Assembly (NCBI RefSeq): GCF_001509475.1 | Contig: NZ_LLZG01000408.1 | Span: 1 to 39,983 of the forward strand | DNA: 39,983 nucleotides | DNA from: Streptomyces regalis | GTDB taxonomy: Bacteria; Actinomycetota; Actinomycetes; Streptomycetales; Streptomycetaceae | Direction: 5' to 3' | Shown here: positions 1-7,002 of the stretch, in pieces | Position numbering within the stretch: the stretch's first letter is position 1 | Layout of the letters: each line of letters starts with the position of its first letter | Position numbers and translations under genes: made by a program | The notes under the pieces: generated by a model | What the model saw: the letters and a program-made list of their open reading frames with translations, nothing else | What the model was told of the DNA's origin: nothing | Database searches by the model: none

Positions 1-1
1 G

Positions 2-115
2 ATCAGCCGGTGGCCGTTCATCTATGCGGGCACCATCCCGATGCCGGAGCAAACCCCCACATCAGGTCGAACCCGTACACCACTTCTCAGGACGCAACCA
101 CTGCACCTTGCCTAG
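2..115 (+). CDS. Possible 3' end of an upstream gene
   Basis: An open frame enters from the left edge and stops with TAG at 113-115. It starts ISRWPFIYAGTIPMPEQ and then becomes rich in Thr, Arg and Pro. It would end just before the ribosome-binding site of the recombinase. The piece is too short to recognise, and another frame is also open here, so this is a weak call. Confidence 0.25.
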   Translation: MSRWPFIYAGTIPMPEQTPTSGRTRTPLLRTQPLHLA

Positions 116-137
116 CCCAGGACACGCAGGAGTCACC

Positions 138-1175
138 GTGTCGGCACAGGCTAGAAAGTCACCTCTCAGGGCATCTCAGGGAACCAGCGGGAGCACCACC
201 ACACTCCGAGCTGTCCCCGCTGATCCGGATGCGTCAGACGTCCGGCATGCCACAGCTCAGGACTACGCCACGCATCTCAGGGCCAGCAACAACAAGCACG
301 GCAGGCCCTACACAGAGAAGACGGTCACGGCGTACACGAAGGCTGTGCGTGCACTGGACCAGTGGATGAGTCGAGAGGGAATGGCAGAGGACTTCACCAG
401 CGTGGACACTGCCACGCTGAACCTGTTCTTCAGGGCGTACTACGAGAGCCACAACCAGGGCGGGACCAACACCGTTCAAAGGAACCTCCGGCCGTTCTTC
501 ACGTGGATGGAGGAGGAGCACGACGTAGCCAATCCCTACCGTGACAAGAAGCTCCAGCGGTACGCACCACCCAAGGCAGGCAAGCCACAGACTCTCTCGG
601 CTGAGTTCATCGCCGACCTGTTGAAGGTGACAGGCAACGGACACCCCAGGGTCAGGGAGTTCGAGAAGGTTCGGGACCACGCAATCATTCGGGTACTCAC
701 AGAGGGTGTGAGGGCAGAGGAGTTGCTGACTCTCCGACTCGACTCACTGGACCTGGAACAGGGGTTGGCTCAGGTGGTTCCGCTGAAGGATGCTCGGGCC
801 AGCGGAGAGGGCAGGATCATTCCCCTTCAGCCCAAGACTGTTGTAGCTCTGACTCGGTACATCAGGGCCAGGGAGAGTCACAAGCTGAGTGGAGGGGAAT
901 GGCTGTGGCTTGGCACCAGGAACAGGAGCAAGCTGACTTACTCGGGTCTCTACCGGATGCTGAACAGAAGGGCCCAGGATGCTGGCTACGAGTCGGTTAG
1001 CCCCCATCAGTTCAGGCACACCGCAACAGACGACATGCTCTCTGCCGGAATGAGCGGTGAGGACGTGATGACCATTCAGGGCTGGAAGGATCCGACCATG
1101 CTCCGGAGGTACGCAGCAGACATGGCCACCAGCAGGGCTCTGAAGGCTGCACGGAAGATGGGTGACCGGTACTAG
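138..1175 (+). CDS. int: Tyrosine recombinase (phage-type integrase)
   Basis: Site-specific recombinase expected to integrate and excise the element at the tRNA-Arg site. The GTG start at 138 is chosen because AGGAG lies five bases upstream (128-132); an in-frame ATG at 24 has no clear site. The 345-residue product has a SAM-like core-binding domain (about 30-135) and a catalytic domain with R192 (GVRAEEL), H290 and R293 (HQFRH), W316 in the second-histidine position and the nucleophile Y325 (RRYAAD). All catalytic residues are present. R293 is encoded by AGG, a codon very rare in Streptomyces. A strong terminator follows at once. No excisionase is evident next to it. Confidence 0.93.
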   Translation: MSAQARKSPLRASQGTSGSTTTLRAVPADPDASDVRHATAQDYATHLRASNNKHGRPYTEKTVTAYTKAVRALDQWMSREGMAEDFTSVDTATLNLFFRAYYESHNQGGTNTVQRNLRPFFTWMEEEHDVANPYRDKKLQRYAPPKAGKPQTLSAEFIADLLKVTGNGHPRVREFEKVRDHAIIRVLTEGVRAEELLTLRLDSLDLEQGLAQVVPLKDARASGEGRIIPLQPKTVVALTRYIRARESHKLSGGEWLWLGTRNRSKLTYSGLYRMLNRRAQDAGYESVSPHQFRHTATDDMLSAGMSGEDVMTIQGWKDPTMLRRYAADMATSRALKAARKMGDRY

Positions 1176-1193
1176 GTCTGAGGTACTGAGAGA

Positions 1194-1220
1194 GGCTCTG
1201 AGGACTACTCAGGGCCTTTT
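1194..1220 (+). terminator. Intrinsic terminator of the recombinase gene
   Basis: Arms GGCTCTGAG (1194-1202) and CTCAGGGCC (1208-1216) pair over nine positions with one G-T wobble and a five-base loop, followed by TTTT (1217-1220). It begins 18 bases after the recombinase stop. Confidence 0.8.
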
Positions 1221-1310
1221 CTCATGTCTGGCCACCCCGTGACGCGGGGACCCCGGCCAGTCTTCTAGCGGGGGATGTGGGGGTGTGGTGCTGGCATCCC
1301 TCCCCGCTGG

Positions 1311-1486
1311 CTAGATGACAGGTTGGTAACGTTCGATGATCTTGCTTGCCTAAGTGCCCAAGATTCAGGTCACTCAGTAAGTGAGGGTGCTCCTCCGGGG
1401 ACTGTGCAGCTAGATCACAGGTTGGTAACGGTATGAGATCCTGCCTGACAAAGTGCCCAAGATGCACCCTACTCAATATATGAGGG
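1311..1486 (+). repeat. Two 77-base direct repeats, 99 bases apart
   Basis: Copies lie at 1311-1387 and 1410-1486 and align without gaps. Both begin CTAGAT(G/C)ACAGGTTGGTAA, share AAGTGCCCAAGAT in the middle (1352-1364 and 1451-1463), and end with ACTCA-rich sequence and TGAGGG. The middle parts have diverged while these blocks are kept, which suggests binding sites or paired promoters. Confidence 0.75.
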
Positions 1487-1539
1487 CAGTTACTCAGACT
1501 CCCTCACGGTGGCTGGTCTCCACGGTGGTTGCACGGCGC

Positions 1540-1579
1540 AGGCCCCTGGTTCTCTGACTTGAGAGCTGGGGGCCTTTGC
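1540..1579 (+). terminator. GC hairpin, possible terminator or attenuator
   Basis: AGGCCCC (1540-1546) pairs with GGGGCCT (1569-1575), with an inner CTCT/GAGA pairing, followed by TTGCTTT. No gene ends just before it, so it may terminate an untranslated transcript or read-through from upstream. Confidence 0.45.
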
Positions 1580-1590
1580 TTTGGAGCCAG

Positions 1591-1775
1591 GGCAGACCAA
1601 CACTCTGGGGCAGGTCGCTTGTACCGGCCGATGTCACAGAGTGCCGGTAGAACTGATACAGCAGGGCAGGCCGCGTGATTACTCCATGGCTGCCCGGCCT
1701 TTTTGTGGCATCAGCCCAGACCAACATTCCCTTGCCGGTCACACCCATACCTAAAGGCAGACCAGCATCCTTCCC
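1591..1775 (+). repeat. Three short direct repeats
   Basis: GCAGACCAACACTCT near 1592, CCAGACCAACATTCCCTTG near 1716 and GCAGACCAGCATCCTTCCC near 1757 share CAGACCARCA followed by pyrimidines. The last copy is about 70 bases before the GGAGG of the next gene. Function unknown. Confidence 0.45.
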
Positions 1776-1846
1776 CGCGTAACCAGGCAGGGCGTTCTAG
1801 TCCTGCCGCGCCAATCAATCACTAGAGACCACTGGAGGTCACCACC

Positions 1847-2053
1847 ATGAAGCGTCACTACACCCGCACGATCACCGGCTTTAAGTGCTGCGCCTGCCGA
1901 CAGGAGTTCTCGTCTAGCCAGGAGTTCGCTAAGCACTGCGCCAAGGGAGGTGAGTGCAGGAAGCCTGTGACTCTCGGCTTCTACATAGACGTGAACATCC
2001 ACCCGTACTACTGGACTGGCACCAAGCCTGAGTGTTACCAGCGGACCGCCTGA
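1847..2053 (+). CDS. Small C2HC zinc-finger-like protein
   Basis: Unrecognised 68-residue protein. C14/C15 and C17, H30, C31 and C37 give a C-x2-C-x12-H-x6-C pattern that fits one zinc knuckle, as in small DNA-binding proteins of mobile elements. The C-terminal half is rich in Tyr and aromatic residues and has another Cys near residue 63. GGAGG at 1834-1838, eight bases before the ATG, fixes the start. It is alone between a repeat-rich spacer and a structured spacer ending in a hairpin. A role in copy control or excision is possible but only inferred. Confidence 0.7.
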   Translation: MKRHYTRTITGFKCCACRQEFSSSQEFAKHCAKGGECRKPVTLGFYIDVNIHPYYWTGTKPECYQRTA

Positions 2054-2097
2054 GAGCTTGTCTAAGAGCCTCCGAGCACGACCACGACCCATTACAC

Positions 2098-2175
2098 CGG
2101 GGCTACGGAGAACGACTCTCACACGGCCATACAGACACTCTGTAGCCCTGGTTATGGGGCCGAGTGATCGGCCCC
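2098..2175 (+). terminator. Structured spacer ending in a GTGA-capped hairpin
   Basis: GGGGCCGA (2156-2163) and TCGGCCCC (2168-2175) form a perfect eight-pair stem with the loop GTGA. Upstream, GGGCTAC near 2099-2105 can pair with GTAGCCC near 2141-2147. There is no T run, so this may be a terminator or an mRNA-stabilising structure upstream of the GIY-YIG gene. Confidence 0.55.
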
Positions 2176-2203
2176 CACCACACCACCACCGAGGAGTAAT
2201 CAC

Positions 2204-2782
2204 ATGACCACCTGCGTAATCAATGACTGCACGGCTGAAGGTAAGACCGTGGAGCTGGGACAGGTTCCCGGTAGCCCCGCACTGGCCCTTTGCTCTGAGC
2301 ATTCCTGGGACCTGTTCTGGCACGCCCGAGAGAAGAGCAGGAAGCTGGCTGCCGCTATCCAGGGAGCTAACCCTGAGATGGCCCACACGCCCGGATACAC
2401 GTACGTGATTCGGCTGAACAACGGGAACGTGAAGCTGGGATTCACAGCGGACCCGAGCATGAAGCGGCTGAGGACTCTGAGCGGTAAGGCGAACGATCAG
2501 ATCCCCGTTCAGATCCTGGCTGTCATGCGTGGCGGTGAATCCCTCGAAGCTGTCATTCAGAACCAGTGGGGTCACCTCAGGGTTCAGGGTCGCATGGAGG
2601 AATTCCACCCGGACCCCTCCCTTCTCCAGTGGGCCAGCGAACAGGGCATCACCCCGGAAGTCAGTGACCTAGAGGACTGGCTAGTCAACAAGCACAACCG
2701 GGGCACGGCTACCAGCGAGGAGACCAAGGAACTCCAGGCCCTGATTAACGAGGGCAGGGACAACGCACTGAGCGAATGGTGA
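2204..2782 (+). CDS. GIY-YIG nuclease-fold protein with N-terminal zinc finger
   Basis: 192 residues. C4, C9, C30 and H33 look like a small zinc site. A GIY-YIG-type core follows from about residue 65: YTYVI stands for GIY, KLGFT for YIG, then the arginine in MKRLRTL, and a downstream glutamate in RMEEFHP. This layout resembles the T5orf172/Mug113 branch more than homing endonucleases. The tail is charged and helical. GAGGAG upstream of the ATG supports the start. Such proteins recur in actinomycete elements; a role in DNA processing during transfer or in defence is inferred, not shown. A GTGA-capped hairpin lies just after the stop. Confidence 0.75.
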   Translation: MTTCVINDCTAEGKTVELGQVPGSPALALCSEHSWDLFWHAREKSRKLAAAIQGANPEMAHTPGYTYVIRLNNGNVKLGFTADPSMKRLRTLSGKANDQIPVQILAVMRGGESLEAVIQNQWGHLRVQGRMEEFHPDPSLLQWASEQGITPEVSDLEDWLVNKHNRGTATSEETKELQALINEGRDNALSEW

Positions 2783-2789
2783 GCAGCAC

Positions 2790-2809
2790 GGGCCGGAGTG
2801 ATCCGGCCC
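2790..2809 (+). terminator. GTGA-capped hairpin after the GIY-YIG gene
   Basis: GGGCCGGA (2790-2797), loop GTGA, TCCGGCCC (2802-2809): a perfect eight-pair stem eight bases after the stop and without a T run. Confidence 0.6.
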
Positions 2810-2847
2810 TGTACATCCCACACACAACGAATACGAGAGGACATGCA

Positions 2848-3018
2848 GTGAAGATCGCAGCATCCGAAGCTAAGGCAGTACTCGGCAGCCTGGTGCGAGA
2901 GGCCGAGCAAGGGAATGTCGTAGAGCTGACACGGTACGGGAGGACAGCAGCAGTGCTGATTAGTGCTGAGCAGTGGGAGCGGGCTAAGCGAATCCTGTTC
3001 AGCGAGAACGGGAACTGA
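2848..3018 (+). CDS. Phd/YefM-type antitoxin, short
   Basis: A 56-residue protein starting with GTG at 2848, chosen because GAGAGG lies at 2835-2840; an upstream in-frame start at 2776 overlaps the hairpin and has no site. The sequence has the Phd/YefM fold signature: an N-terminal strand and ASEAKAVLGSLVREAEQG, then VVELTRYGRTAAVLISAEQW. This DNA-binding half is complete, but the usual C-terminal toxin-neutralising tail is short. No RelE, Doc or YoeB toxin is recognisable nearby. The next gene starts 15 bases later, so the two are probably co-transcribed. It could be an orphan regulator or the antitoxin of an unrecognised toxin. Confidence 0.75.
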   Translation: MKIAASEAKAVLGSLVREAEQGNVVELTRYGRTAAVLISAEQWERAKRILFSENGN

Positions 3019-3032
3019 GGGGCGGGGAGCGA

Positions 3033-3353
3033 ATGGCACGACGCAGGAAGTACACGCTGATACCGAGCATTCTGAGACTGTTCGAAGCGCTGGAGGTGAA
3101 GGCATGGATAACGCCGCAAGGACGGATAGCCCACGACGGTGATGAGGCATTGCGAGAAGAGATCGGTCAGGGAATCGAGACTGCCCGGACGATTGGGGTG
3201 AGAGGCACTGCGCTGCTGTTTGTCTCGGTCCTTCTCGTGGCCATGGATCGCGGGTGCTGGACCGAAGGGGATGTCGGGAAGTTCGACGCACTCGGCCAGG
3301 GGAACATGGGCTACGCACTGGAGAAGCTGAGGGAGGTGAATGGTGATGCGTGA
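3033..3353 (+). CDS. Hypothetical protein, 106 residues
   Basis: Not recognised. The basic start (MARRRKY) precedes a helical region. Residues about 55-72 (RGTALLFVSVLLVAMDRG) are hydrophobic enough to be a membrane-associated helix or a buried core. GGGGCGGGGAG lies upstream of the ATG. It follows the Phd-like antitoxin by 15 bases and its end overlaps the next small gene by a few bases, so three genes form one translation-coupled unit. Its position would suit a toxin, but the sequence shows no known toxin motif. Confidence 0.6.
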   Translation: MARRRKYTLIPSILRLFEALEVKAWITPQGRIAHDGDEALREEIGQGIETARTIGVRGTALLFVSVLLVAMDRGCWTEGDVGKFDALGQGNMGYALEKLREVNGDA

Positions 3354-3492
3354 ACAGATCACGGAGCTGTGGACTGAATACCTTGAGGCTGGTGGTGAGG
3401 CTCTCCCGCTGCTGAAGACCCTGGTGGATGAGGCTTGGGACAGCCTGACCGGAGAAGACATAGCCGAGCTACAGAGATTCCTGAGCTACTGA
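3346..3492 (+). CDS. Small acidic protein, 48 residues
   Basis: Unrecognised. ATG 3346 is preceded by GGGAGGTGA (3331-3339); ATG 3340 and GTG 3343 are also in frame but sit too close to the GGAGG. The product is acidic and helical, with clusters such as EQITELWTEYLEAGGEALP. It overlaps the end of the preceding gene, which implies translational coupling. Confidence 0.5.
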   Translation: MREQITELWTEYLEAGGEALPLLKTLVDEAWDSLTGEDIAELQRFLSY

Positions 3493-3547
3493 AATGGGAA
3501 CCCCGAGCCGGCTGACCTATTCCATAAACGACACAAGGAGAACAGCG

Positions 3548-3676
3548 ATGTATATCGACCTGCAAGACCTCGCCTCTGCCGCATTGGATGAAGTGGTTGG
3601 AGAGTTCGGGGATGACCCCGGCTTCCTCCGTGCGCTTATCGAGGAGATCAACCGAGAGCTTGAGTCTACTGACTGA
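3548..3676 (+). CDS. Small acidic helical protein, 42 residues
   Basis: Unrecognised. ATG 3548 has AAGGAG at 3535-3540, which decides against the longer in-frame start at 3494. The product MYIDLQDLASAALDEVVGEF... is strongly acidic and predicted helical, with alternating charged and hydrophobic residues. Tiny acidic proteins of this sort occur in element control regions; function unknown. A complex hairpin follows 11 bases after the stop. Confidence 0.5.
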   Translation: MYIDLQDLASAALDEVVGEFGDDPGFLRALIEEINRELESTD

Positions 3677-3687
3677 TTGTCTTTGGT

Positions 3688-3722
3688 GGGAGAGCCTACG
3701 CCGGTGACGGCTACGGCTCCCC
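3688..3722 (+). terminator. Long GTGA-capped hairpin with internal loop
   Basis: GCCG/GTGA/CGGC forms the tip (about 3699-3710), followed by a symmetrical TAC/TAC internal loop and an outer stem of GGGAG(A)GCC with GGCTCCCC. There is no T run after it. The ordered structure suggests a structured RNA or terminator between the small genes and the ATPase gene. Confidence 0.5.
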
Positions 3723-3852
3723 TGCCATGGATGCTCAGACAGCATTCACCCAGAACCCACAACCTCCCATTAAAGCCGTTACACGGAATGGATGAAGGTC
3801 ATGGACACCAACCACACCACCAGCCATCACCACACCGAATGGAGATACGAAC

Positions 3853-4923
3853 GTGAACGAGTACGGATACGAGGAGTACCAGGCCGAGGACATTCCCGAT
3901 TGGGGTGGGGAGAGCTGGGGCTGGGATCAGATGATGCAGGCTGCTGACACAGAAGAGGACTTCATCATCCCCGACATTGCATCTGCCGAGACCACAGCCC
4001 TTGTGGGTAAGAGCGTCATCGGTAAGAGCTGGATGGTCTCCCACATCATCGCCTGCTCTCAGACCGGAGAGAAGGTGTTCGGAGAGATCGAGATGGCCGA
4101 CCGAGATTGGAAGGTTGCAATCCTCGGTACCGACAACAAGCCTCACAAGGAGTACGGCAAGCGGATTCGTACAGCCGTCCCGGTCGGCATGACTCCCAAC
4201 GTCCGAACCTTCGACCTCCCGGTAATGGACGCCGAGCAGAAGTGGAAGTCTCTCCGTAAGACCCTGGTTGCCAACGCATTCAACCTGGTGGTTATCGACT
4301 CCTACACCCAGTCGGTCGGAGACTTCAACGACAACGAACGAGTGACCCGCTACTTCAACGGGCTGGAGCTACTCGTCAAGGCAGGCATTGCGGTATTCAT
4401 CGTTGCCCACGAATCCGAGAAGGGTGGTGGCGGTGGCAGCGCACTGGGATCCAGCCTCTTCAAGCAGAAGGTGCGCTCTCACATATCGGTGACCAAGCAG
4501 CGCCGAGGAAACCTGAAGCTCTTCATCGAGAACAACGCCAGTGAAGAGCATCACTACATTCACCTGAAGGCTGGCGTAGGGGCCCGATACACCATCACAG
4601 AGCGATACACCGAGACCGAAGCAGAAGAGCGCAGCGCCAGGGCCTCACAGGAGAACAAGGCTCGACAGAGGGCGGCACAGGAAGACAAGCGAAACCGGGA
4701 GACTGCCACCCTGAACGACAACAGGGATAAGGCTCAGTTCGTGGTCGACTTCTATGCGAGCCAGGCCAAGACTCCCTCTAAGGCTGCTGTTGCCAGGGCA
4801 ATGACTGAGAAGTTCCAGGGCAGTGAAGGCACGTACAAGGTTGCCTTGTCGAGTGGCCAGGGGTTCGGTGCCATGTTGGCGTGGGATGCCAGTGGACGGC
4901 CGACCATGAAGCAGGAGAGCTGA
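3853..4923 (+). CDS. RecA-fold AAA ATPase, probable replication protein
   Basis: 356 residues, GTG start with GGAG eight bases upstream. After an acidic aromatic N-terminus, residues 52-59 form a full Walker A (GKSVIGKS), and FNLVVIDS carries the Walker B aspartate at 149. A glycine-rich segment (EKGGGGGSALGSS) and a QRRGNLKLF strand follow, as in KaiC/RepA-like hexameric ATPases of plasmids. The C-terminal third is charged and coiled (many ETEAEERSARASQEN-type residues) and ends in a possible winged-helix part (KTPSKAAVARAMTEKF). RepA-type helicases load at plasmid origins; the palindrome just after the stop fits that role. An exact name is not possible. Confidence 0.75.
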   Translation: MNEYGYEEYQAEDIPDWGGESWGWDQMMQAADTEEDFIIPDIASAETTALVGKSVIGKSWMVSHIIACSQTGEKVFGEIEMADRDWKVAILGTDNKPHKEYGKRIRTAVPVGMTPNVRTFDLPVMDAEQKWKSLRKTLVANAFNLVVIDSYTQSVGDFNDNERVTRYFNGLELLVKAGIAVFIVAHESEKGGGGGSALGSSLFKQKVRSHISVTKQRRGNLKLFIENNASEEHHYIHLKAGVGARYTITERYTETEAEERSARASQENKARQRAAQEDKRNRETATLNDNRDKAQFVVDFYASQAKTPSKAAVARAMTEKFQGSEGTYKVALSSGQGFGAMLAWDASGRPTMKQES

Positions 4924-4929
4924 CACCCA

Positions 4930-5008
4930 GGGGGAGGGCGTTAGAGCATTATTATTATTATCCCCTCCCCCTTAGGTATCCCCCTCCCCACCATAATAAT
5001 AATGCTCT
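4930..5008. repeat. AT-rich 16-base inverted repeat enclosing C-rich tracts; candidate origin or RNA switch
   Basis: AGAGCATTATTATTAT (4943-4958) is perfectly matched by ATAATAATAATGCTCT (4993-5008). The 34-base spacer contains CCCCTCCCCC (4962-4971) and CCCCCTCCCC (4980-4989), so the other strand has four G runs and could form a G-quadruplex. GGGGGAGGG (4930-4938) just before the left arm can pair with either C tract, giving alternative folds. It begins seven bases after the ATPase stop. An AT-rich stem in GC-rich DNA next to a rep-type gene suggests a replication origin; a transcription terminator is an alternative. Confidence 0.7.
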
Positions 5009-5532
5009 GCTGGCAGGGGTGACGACGACGGGCTACCGGAGGAGGAGTCATCCCCTAACCCGTAGCACCACGGATCACCAGCCAGGCACGCTATCGCCGC
5101 TTAACGCTAGGGCTACGGCTGCGTGCACGTGAACGGTGTGCATCGGTCCACCAAACCCATTCGCGGGGGAGTGAAGAGGCTGAGCGTCTAGCGGTGCCTC
5201 TTCCTGACTGCCCGGAGCGGGGGAAGCTGGGGCACTGGCACGAGGAATCGCAGGGACCAGGGGTGTAGCACGGAACGCATCGTGAGGGCAGCGTTAGACC
5301 TGTTCCCATCCTCGCGTTTCAGGTCTACCGATAACCGCGCTCTTCGCCCCTGACGGGGACGCGCTATCCACTGTCGTCCTGCCCTGCTTCCCCCGCCGGA
5401 TTCTTTCCCCCGCTTAGTGCTTGCATCACTTCTTTAGGCACCACTGTGGGAGGCGTGCCCTCCAGGGCCGAAGAGCCTCCATTACCTAGACCACATCAGC
5501 AGTACCAACCACACCGAGACTTCTCTTTAGAC
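5009..5532. other. Non-coding stretch with GCGGGGGAA motifs
   Basis: No gene is supported. GCGGGGGA occurs at 5163-5170 and GCGGGGGAA at 5217-5225 in direct orientation, then twice inverted as TTCCCCCGC at 5388-5396 and 5405-5413. The same GCGGGGGAA recurs at 8097-8105. Inverted and direct iterated sites in a spacer next to a rep-type gene resemble iterons, but no binding protein is known. Confidence 0.45.
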
Positions 5533-5578
5533 ATACCCCAGTCCAGCCCTATTCAAAGGGTCAGCCGGCTCGGGGTAT
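5533..5578 (+). promoter_or_regulatory. Leader hairpin upstream of the membrane-protein gene
   Basis: ATACCCC (5533-5539) pairs with GGGGTAT (5572-5578), and CCCT/AGGG (5547-5550 and 5557-5560) pair inside. The base of the stem is 25 bases before the ATG at 5604 and just ahead of its AGGAG, so it could govern translation. Confidence 0.4.
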
Positions 5579-5603
5579 CCATAACCGATTAGGAGACCAC
5601 ACC

Positions 5604-6281
5604 ATGAAGATGACCGAACTCAGCAAGACCACCATTCAGACCGAGACCACCAGTGAACTCAAGTCCATCACGAGAACCAGGAGAGTCGTGGATGGAATGC
5701 TGTGGACTATCGCAGCTGGGTCCATCGTGTTCAGCCTGATGACCGGTGCTCCATTCGTCTCAGCTCACAGTCATTGGCAGTGGACTGGTTGGCTGCTCCC
5801 ACTACTGGTAGACGCTGCGCTGATCCTGTCTTTGTCTGCTGATTCAATCCTGAGCAGGCATGGAGTCCACTCGGGTAACTGGCCTGCTGGATTCAGGTGG
5901 ACTACCGGGCTGGCTTCACTGTTCCTGAATACCTGGACTTCTATTCAGGCAGGAGACTGGATTGGTGTGGCAGTACACTCCATTGCTCCGGTGATTCTGA
6001 TCTGCTCTGCTGAAGTGGCACCCATCTATCGCAGGAAGTTCCACGAGATTGAACTCAGCCTCAGTGACCAGGTTCAGGAGTTCACGGTCACTAAGGCAGT
6101 GAGCAAGAAGAAGACCGTAGTGAAGGACTCTGCTCCACTCACAAAGAACCAGCAGGCCATTAAGGATGGATTCCTGGCGGGGAAGAAGGCGGCAGACCTG
6201 GCTGAGGAGATTGGTGTCAGCCCCTCATACGTCTACACCCAGTACAAGAAGATGAAGTCTGAACTCGACATGGCTGCGTGA
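5604..6281 (+). CDS. DUF2637/SpdB-like membrane protein with C-terminal HTH
   Basis: 225 residues; AGGAGACC precedes the ATG. About four membrane segments are visible between residues 33 and 135 (WTIAAGSIVFSLMTG, WLLPLLVDAALILSL, TTGLASLFLNTW, VAVHSIAPVILICSAEV). The acidic and histidine positions in the segments (LLVDAAL, HSIAP) match the DUF2637 family found beside spread (spd) genes on actinomycete plasmids and AICEs. After a charged linker, residues about 180-220 (QQAIKDGF...AADLAEEIGVS) look like a helix-turn-helix. Known relatives are linked to intramycelial plasmid spread; that role is inferred. Two hairpins terminate the gene and the convergent gene. Confidence 0.75.
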   Translation: MKMTELSKTTIQTETTSELKSITRTRRVVDGMLWTIAAGSIVFSLMTGAPFVSAHSHWQWTGWLLPLLVDAALILSLSADSILSRHGVHSGNWPAGFRWTTGLASLFLNTWTSIQAGDWIGVAVHSIAPVILICSAEVAPIYRRKFHEIELSLSDQVQEFTVTKAVSKKKTVVKDSAPLTKNQQAIKDGFLAGKKAADLAEEIGVSPSYVYTQYKKMKSELDMAA

Positions 6282-6305
6282 CTACAGGGAACCTGTGTCA
6301 CAAAA

Positions 6306-6361
6306 GGACGAGAGAGTGACCTCTCGTCCGCATGAGAAAGGGCGGGGAATGTACCCCGCCC
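6306..6361. terminator. Two tandem hairpins between convergent genes
   Basis: GGACGAGAG (6306-6314) pairs with CTCTCGTCC (6321-6329) around AGTGAC. GGGCGGGG (6340-6347) pairs with CCCCGCCC (6354-6361) around AATGTA. Read on the minus strand, the second stem is followed by TTTCTC, fitting a terminator for the minus gene ending at 6373; the first serves the plus gene ending at 6281. Confidence 0.75.
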
Positions 6362-6372
6362 CATCCCCTGAC

Positions 6373-6885
6373 TCAGTAAAGTTCGCTCAGCACCAACTCT
6401 GGCGAGTCCTCTATCCCGTCGATGCGCATACGCGCCACGTAGTATCCCAGCTCGAACGCAAGCACAAGACTACCCTTGTATTCGTCCTGACTTCCGGAAC
6501 CGCAATACATCACCATGCCGTTGTGTACAACCGGATGCGTGAGACCTTTGATGCACTTCCACTCCTCGTATTCAACCTGCCCAAAGGCCCACCCCATACA
6601 CGACTCATAGAGAACATCTTTGCCAGCAGCAATGCCAATTGGATCAGGAGCTTGTAGGAGTCTACTGAGTAGCAGTTCGACGTGAGGAGCTGTGTCGTCT
6701 ATGGCTACCTGATTTGCTTCACGGGTTGAATTCAGCAATGAGTACGCCCGATCAGCCATCCTCATTGCGTGCCCAAGGTTCGTCCCTTCGGCCCACTTCG
6801 GAAAAAGCACTCGGCTGCGATGCATCTTAGGGCGATCAATCGGCGCATAGGCTGTCCGATCAACTCGTCTAAATAACCCCATCAT
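6373..6885 (-). CDS. Hypothetical protein, 170 residues
   Basis: Not recognised. The start at 6885 is chosen because GAGGGG lies five bases upstream on the minus strand; a longer frame to 6993 reads through a terminator-like hairpin and is unlikely. The product starts MMGLFRRVDRTAYAP, is helical in the middle (SLLNSTREANQVAIDD..VELLLSRLLQAP) and has mixed alpha/beta character near the end with a conspicuous VHNGMVMYCGSGS stretch. No signal peptide or membrane helix is seen. It is transcribed toward the DUF2637-like gene and away from the XRE regulator. Confidence 0.6.
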   Translation of the reverse strand: MMGLFRRVDRTAYAPIDRPKMHRSRVLFPKWAEGTNLGHAMRMADRAYSLLNSTREANQVAIDDTAPHVELLLSRLLQAPDPIGIAAGKDVLYESCMGWAFGQVEYEEWKCIKGLTHPVVHNGMVMYCGSGSQDEYKGSLVLAFELGYYVARMRIDGIEDSPELVLSELY

Positions 6886-6952
6886 CCCCACCCCTCGTGT
6901 TTTCTTGTGCGTGGATGGAGTATGCCAGAGATCCAACCTGCTGCAACACAAA

Positions 6953-6973
6953 GGGCCGGGAATGCCCCGGCCC
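6953..6973 (-). terminator. Hairpin terminator of the small minus-strand gene
   Basis: GGGCCGGG (6953-6960) pairs with CCCGGCCC (6966-6973). On the minus strand TTTGTGTTG follows. It lies 29 bases beyond the stop of the gene at 7003-7188. Confidence 0.7.
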
Positions 6974-7002
6974 CTTCTTATGTCACTGCTCACGGTGGTC
7001 GC

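Larger units (their letters stand above)
1221..1846. other. Non-coding stretch with direct repeats and hairpins
   Basis: No convincing gene is seen between the recombinase terminator and the small zinc-finger gene. The stretch holds two aligned 77-base repeats, three shorter repeats with consensus CAGACCARCA, and two GC hairpins ending in T-rich sequence. Such repeat-rich spacers in plasmids and integrative elements often bind replication or recombination proteins; no function is shown here. Confidence 0.6.
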
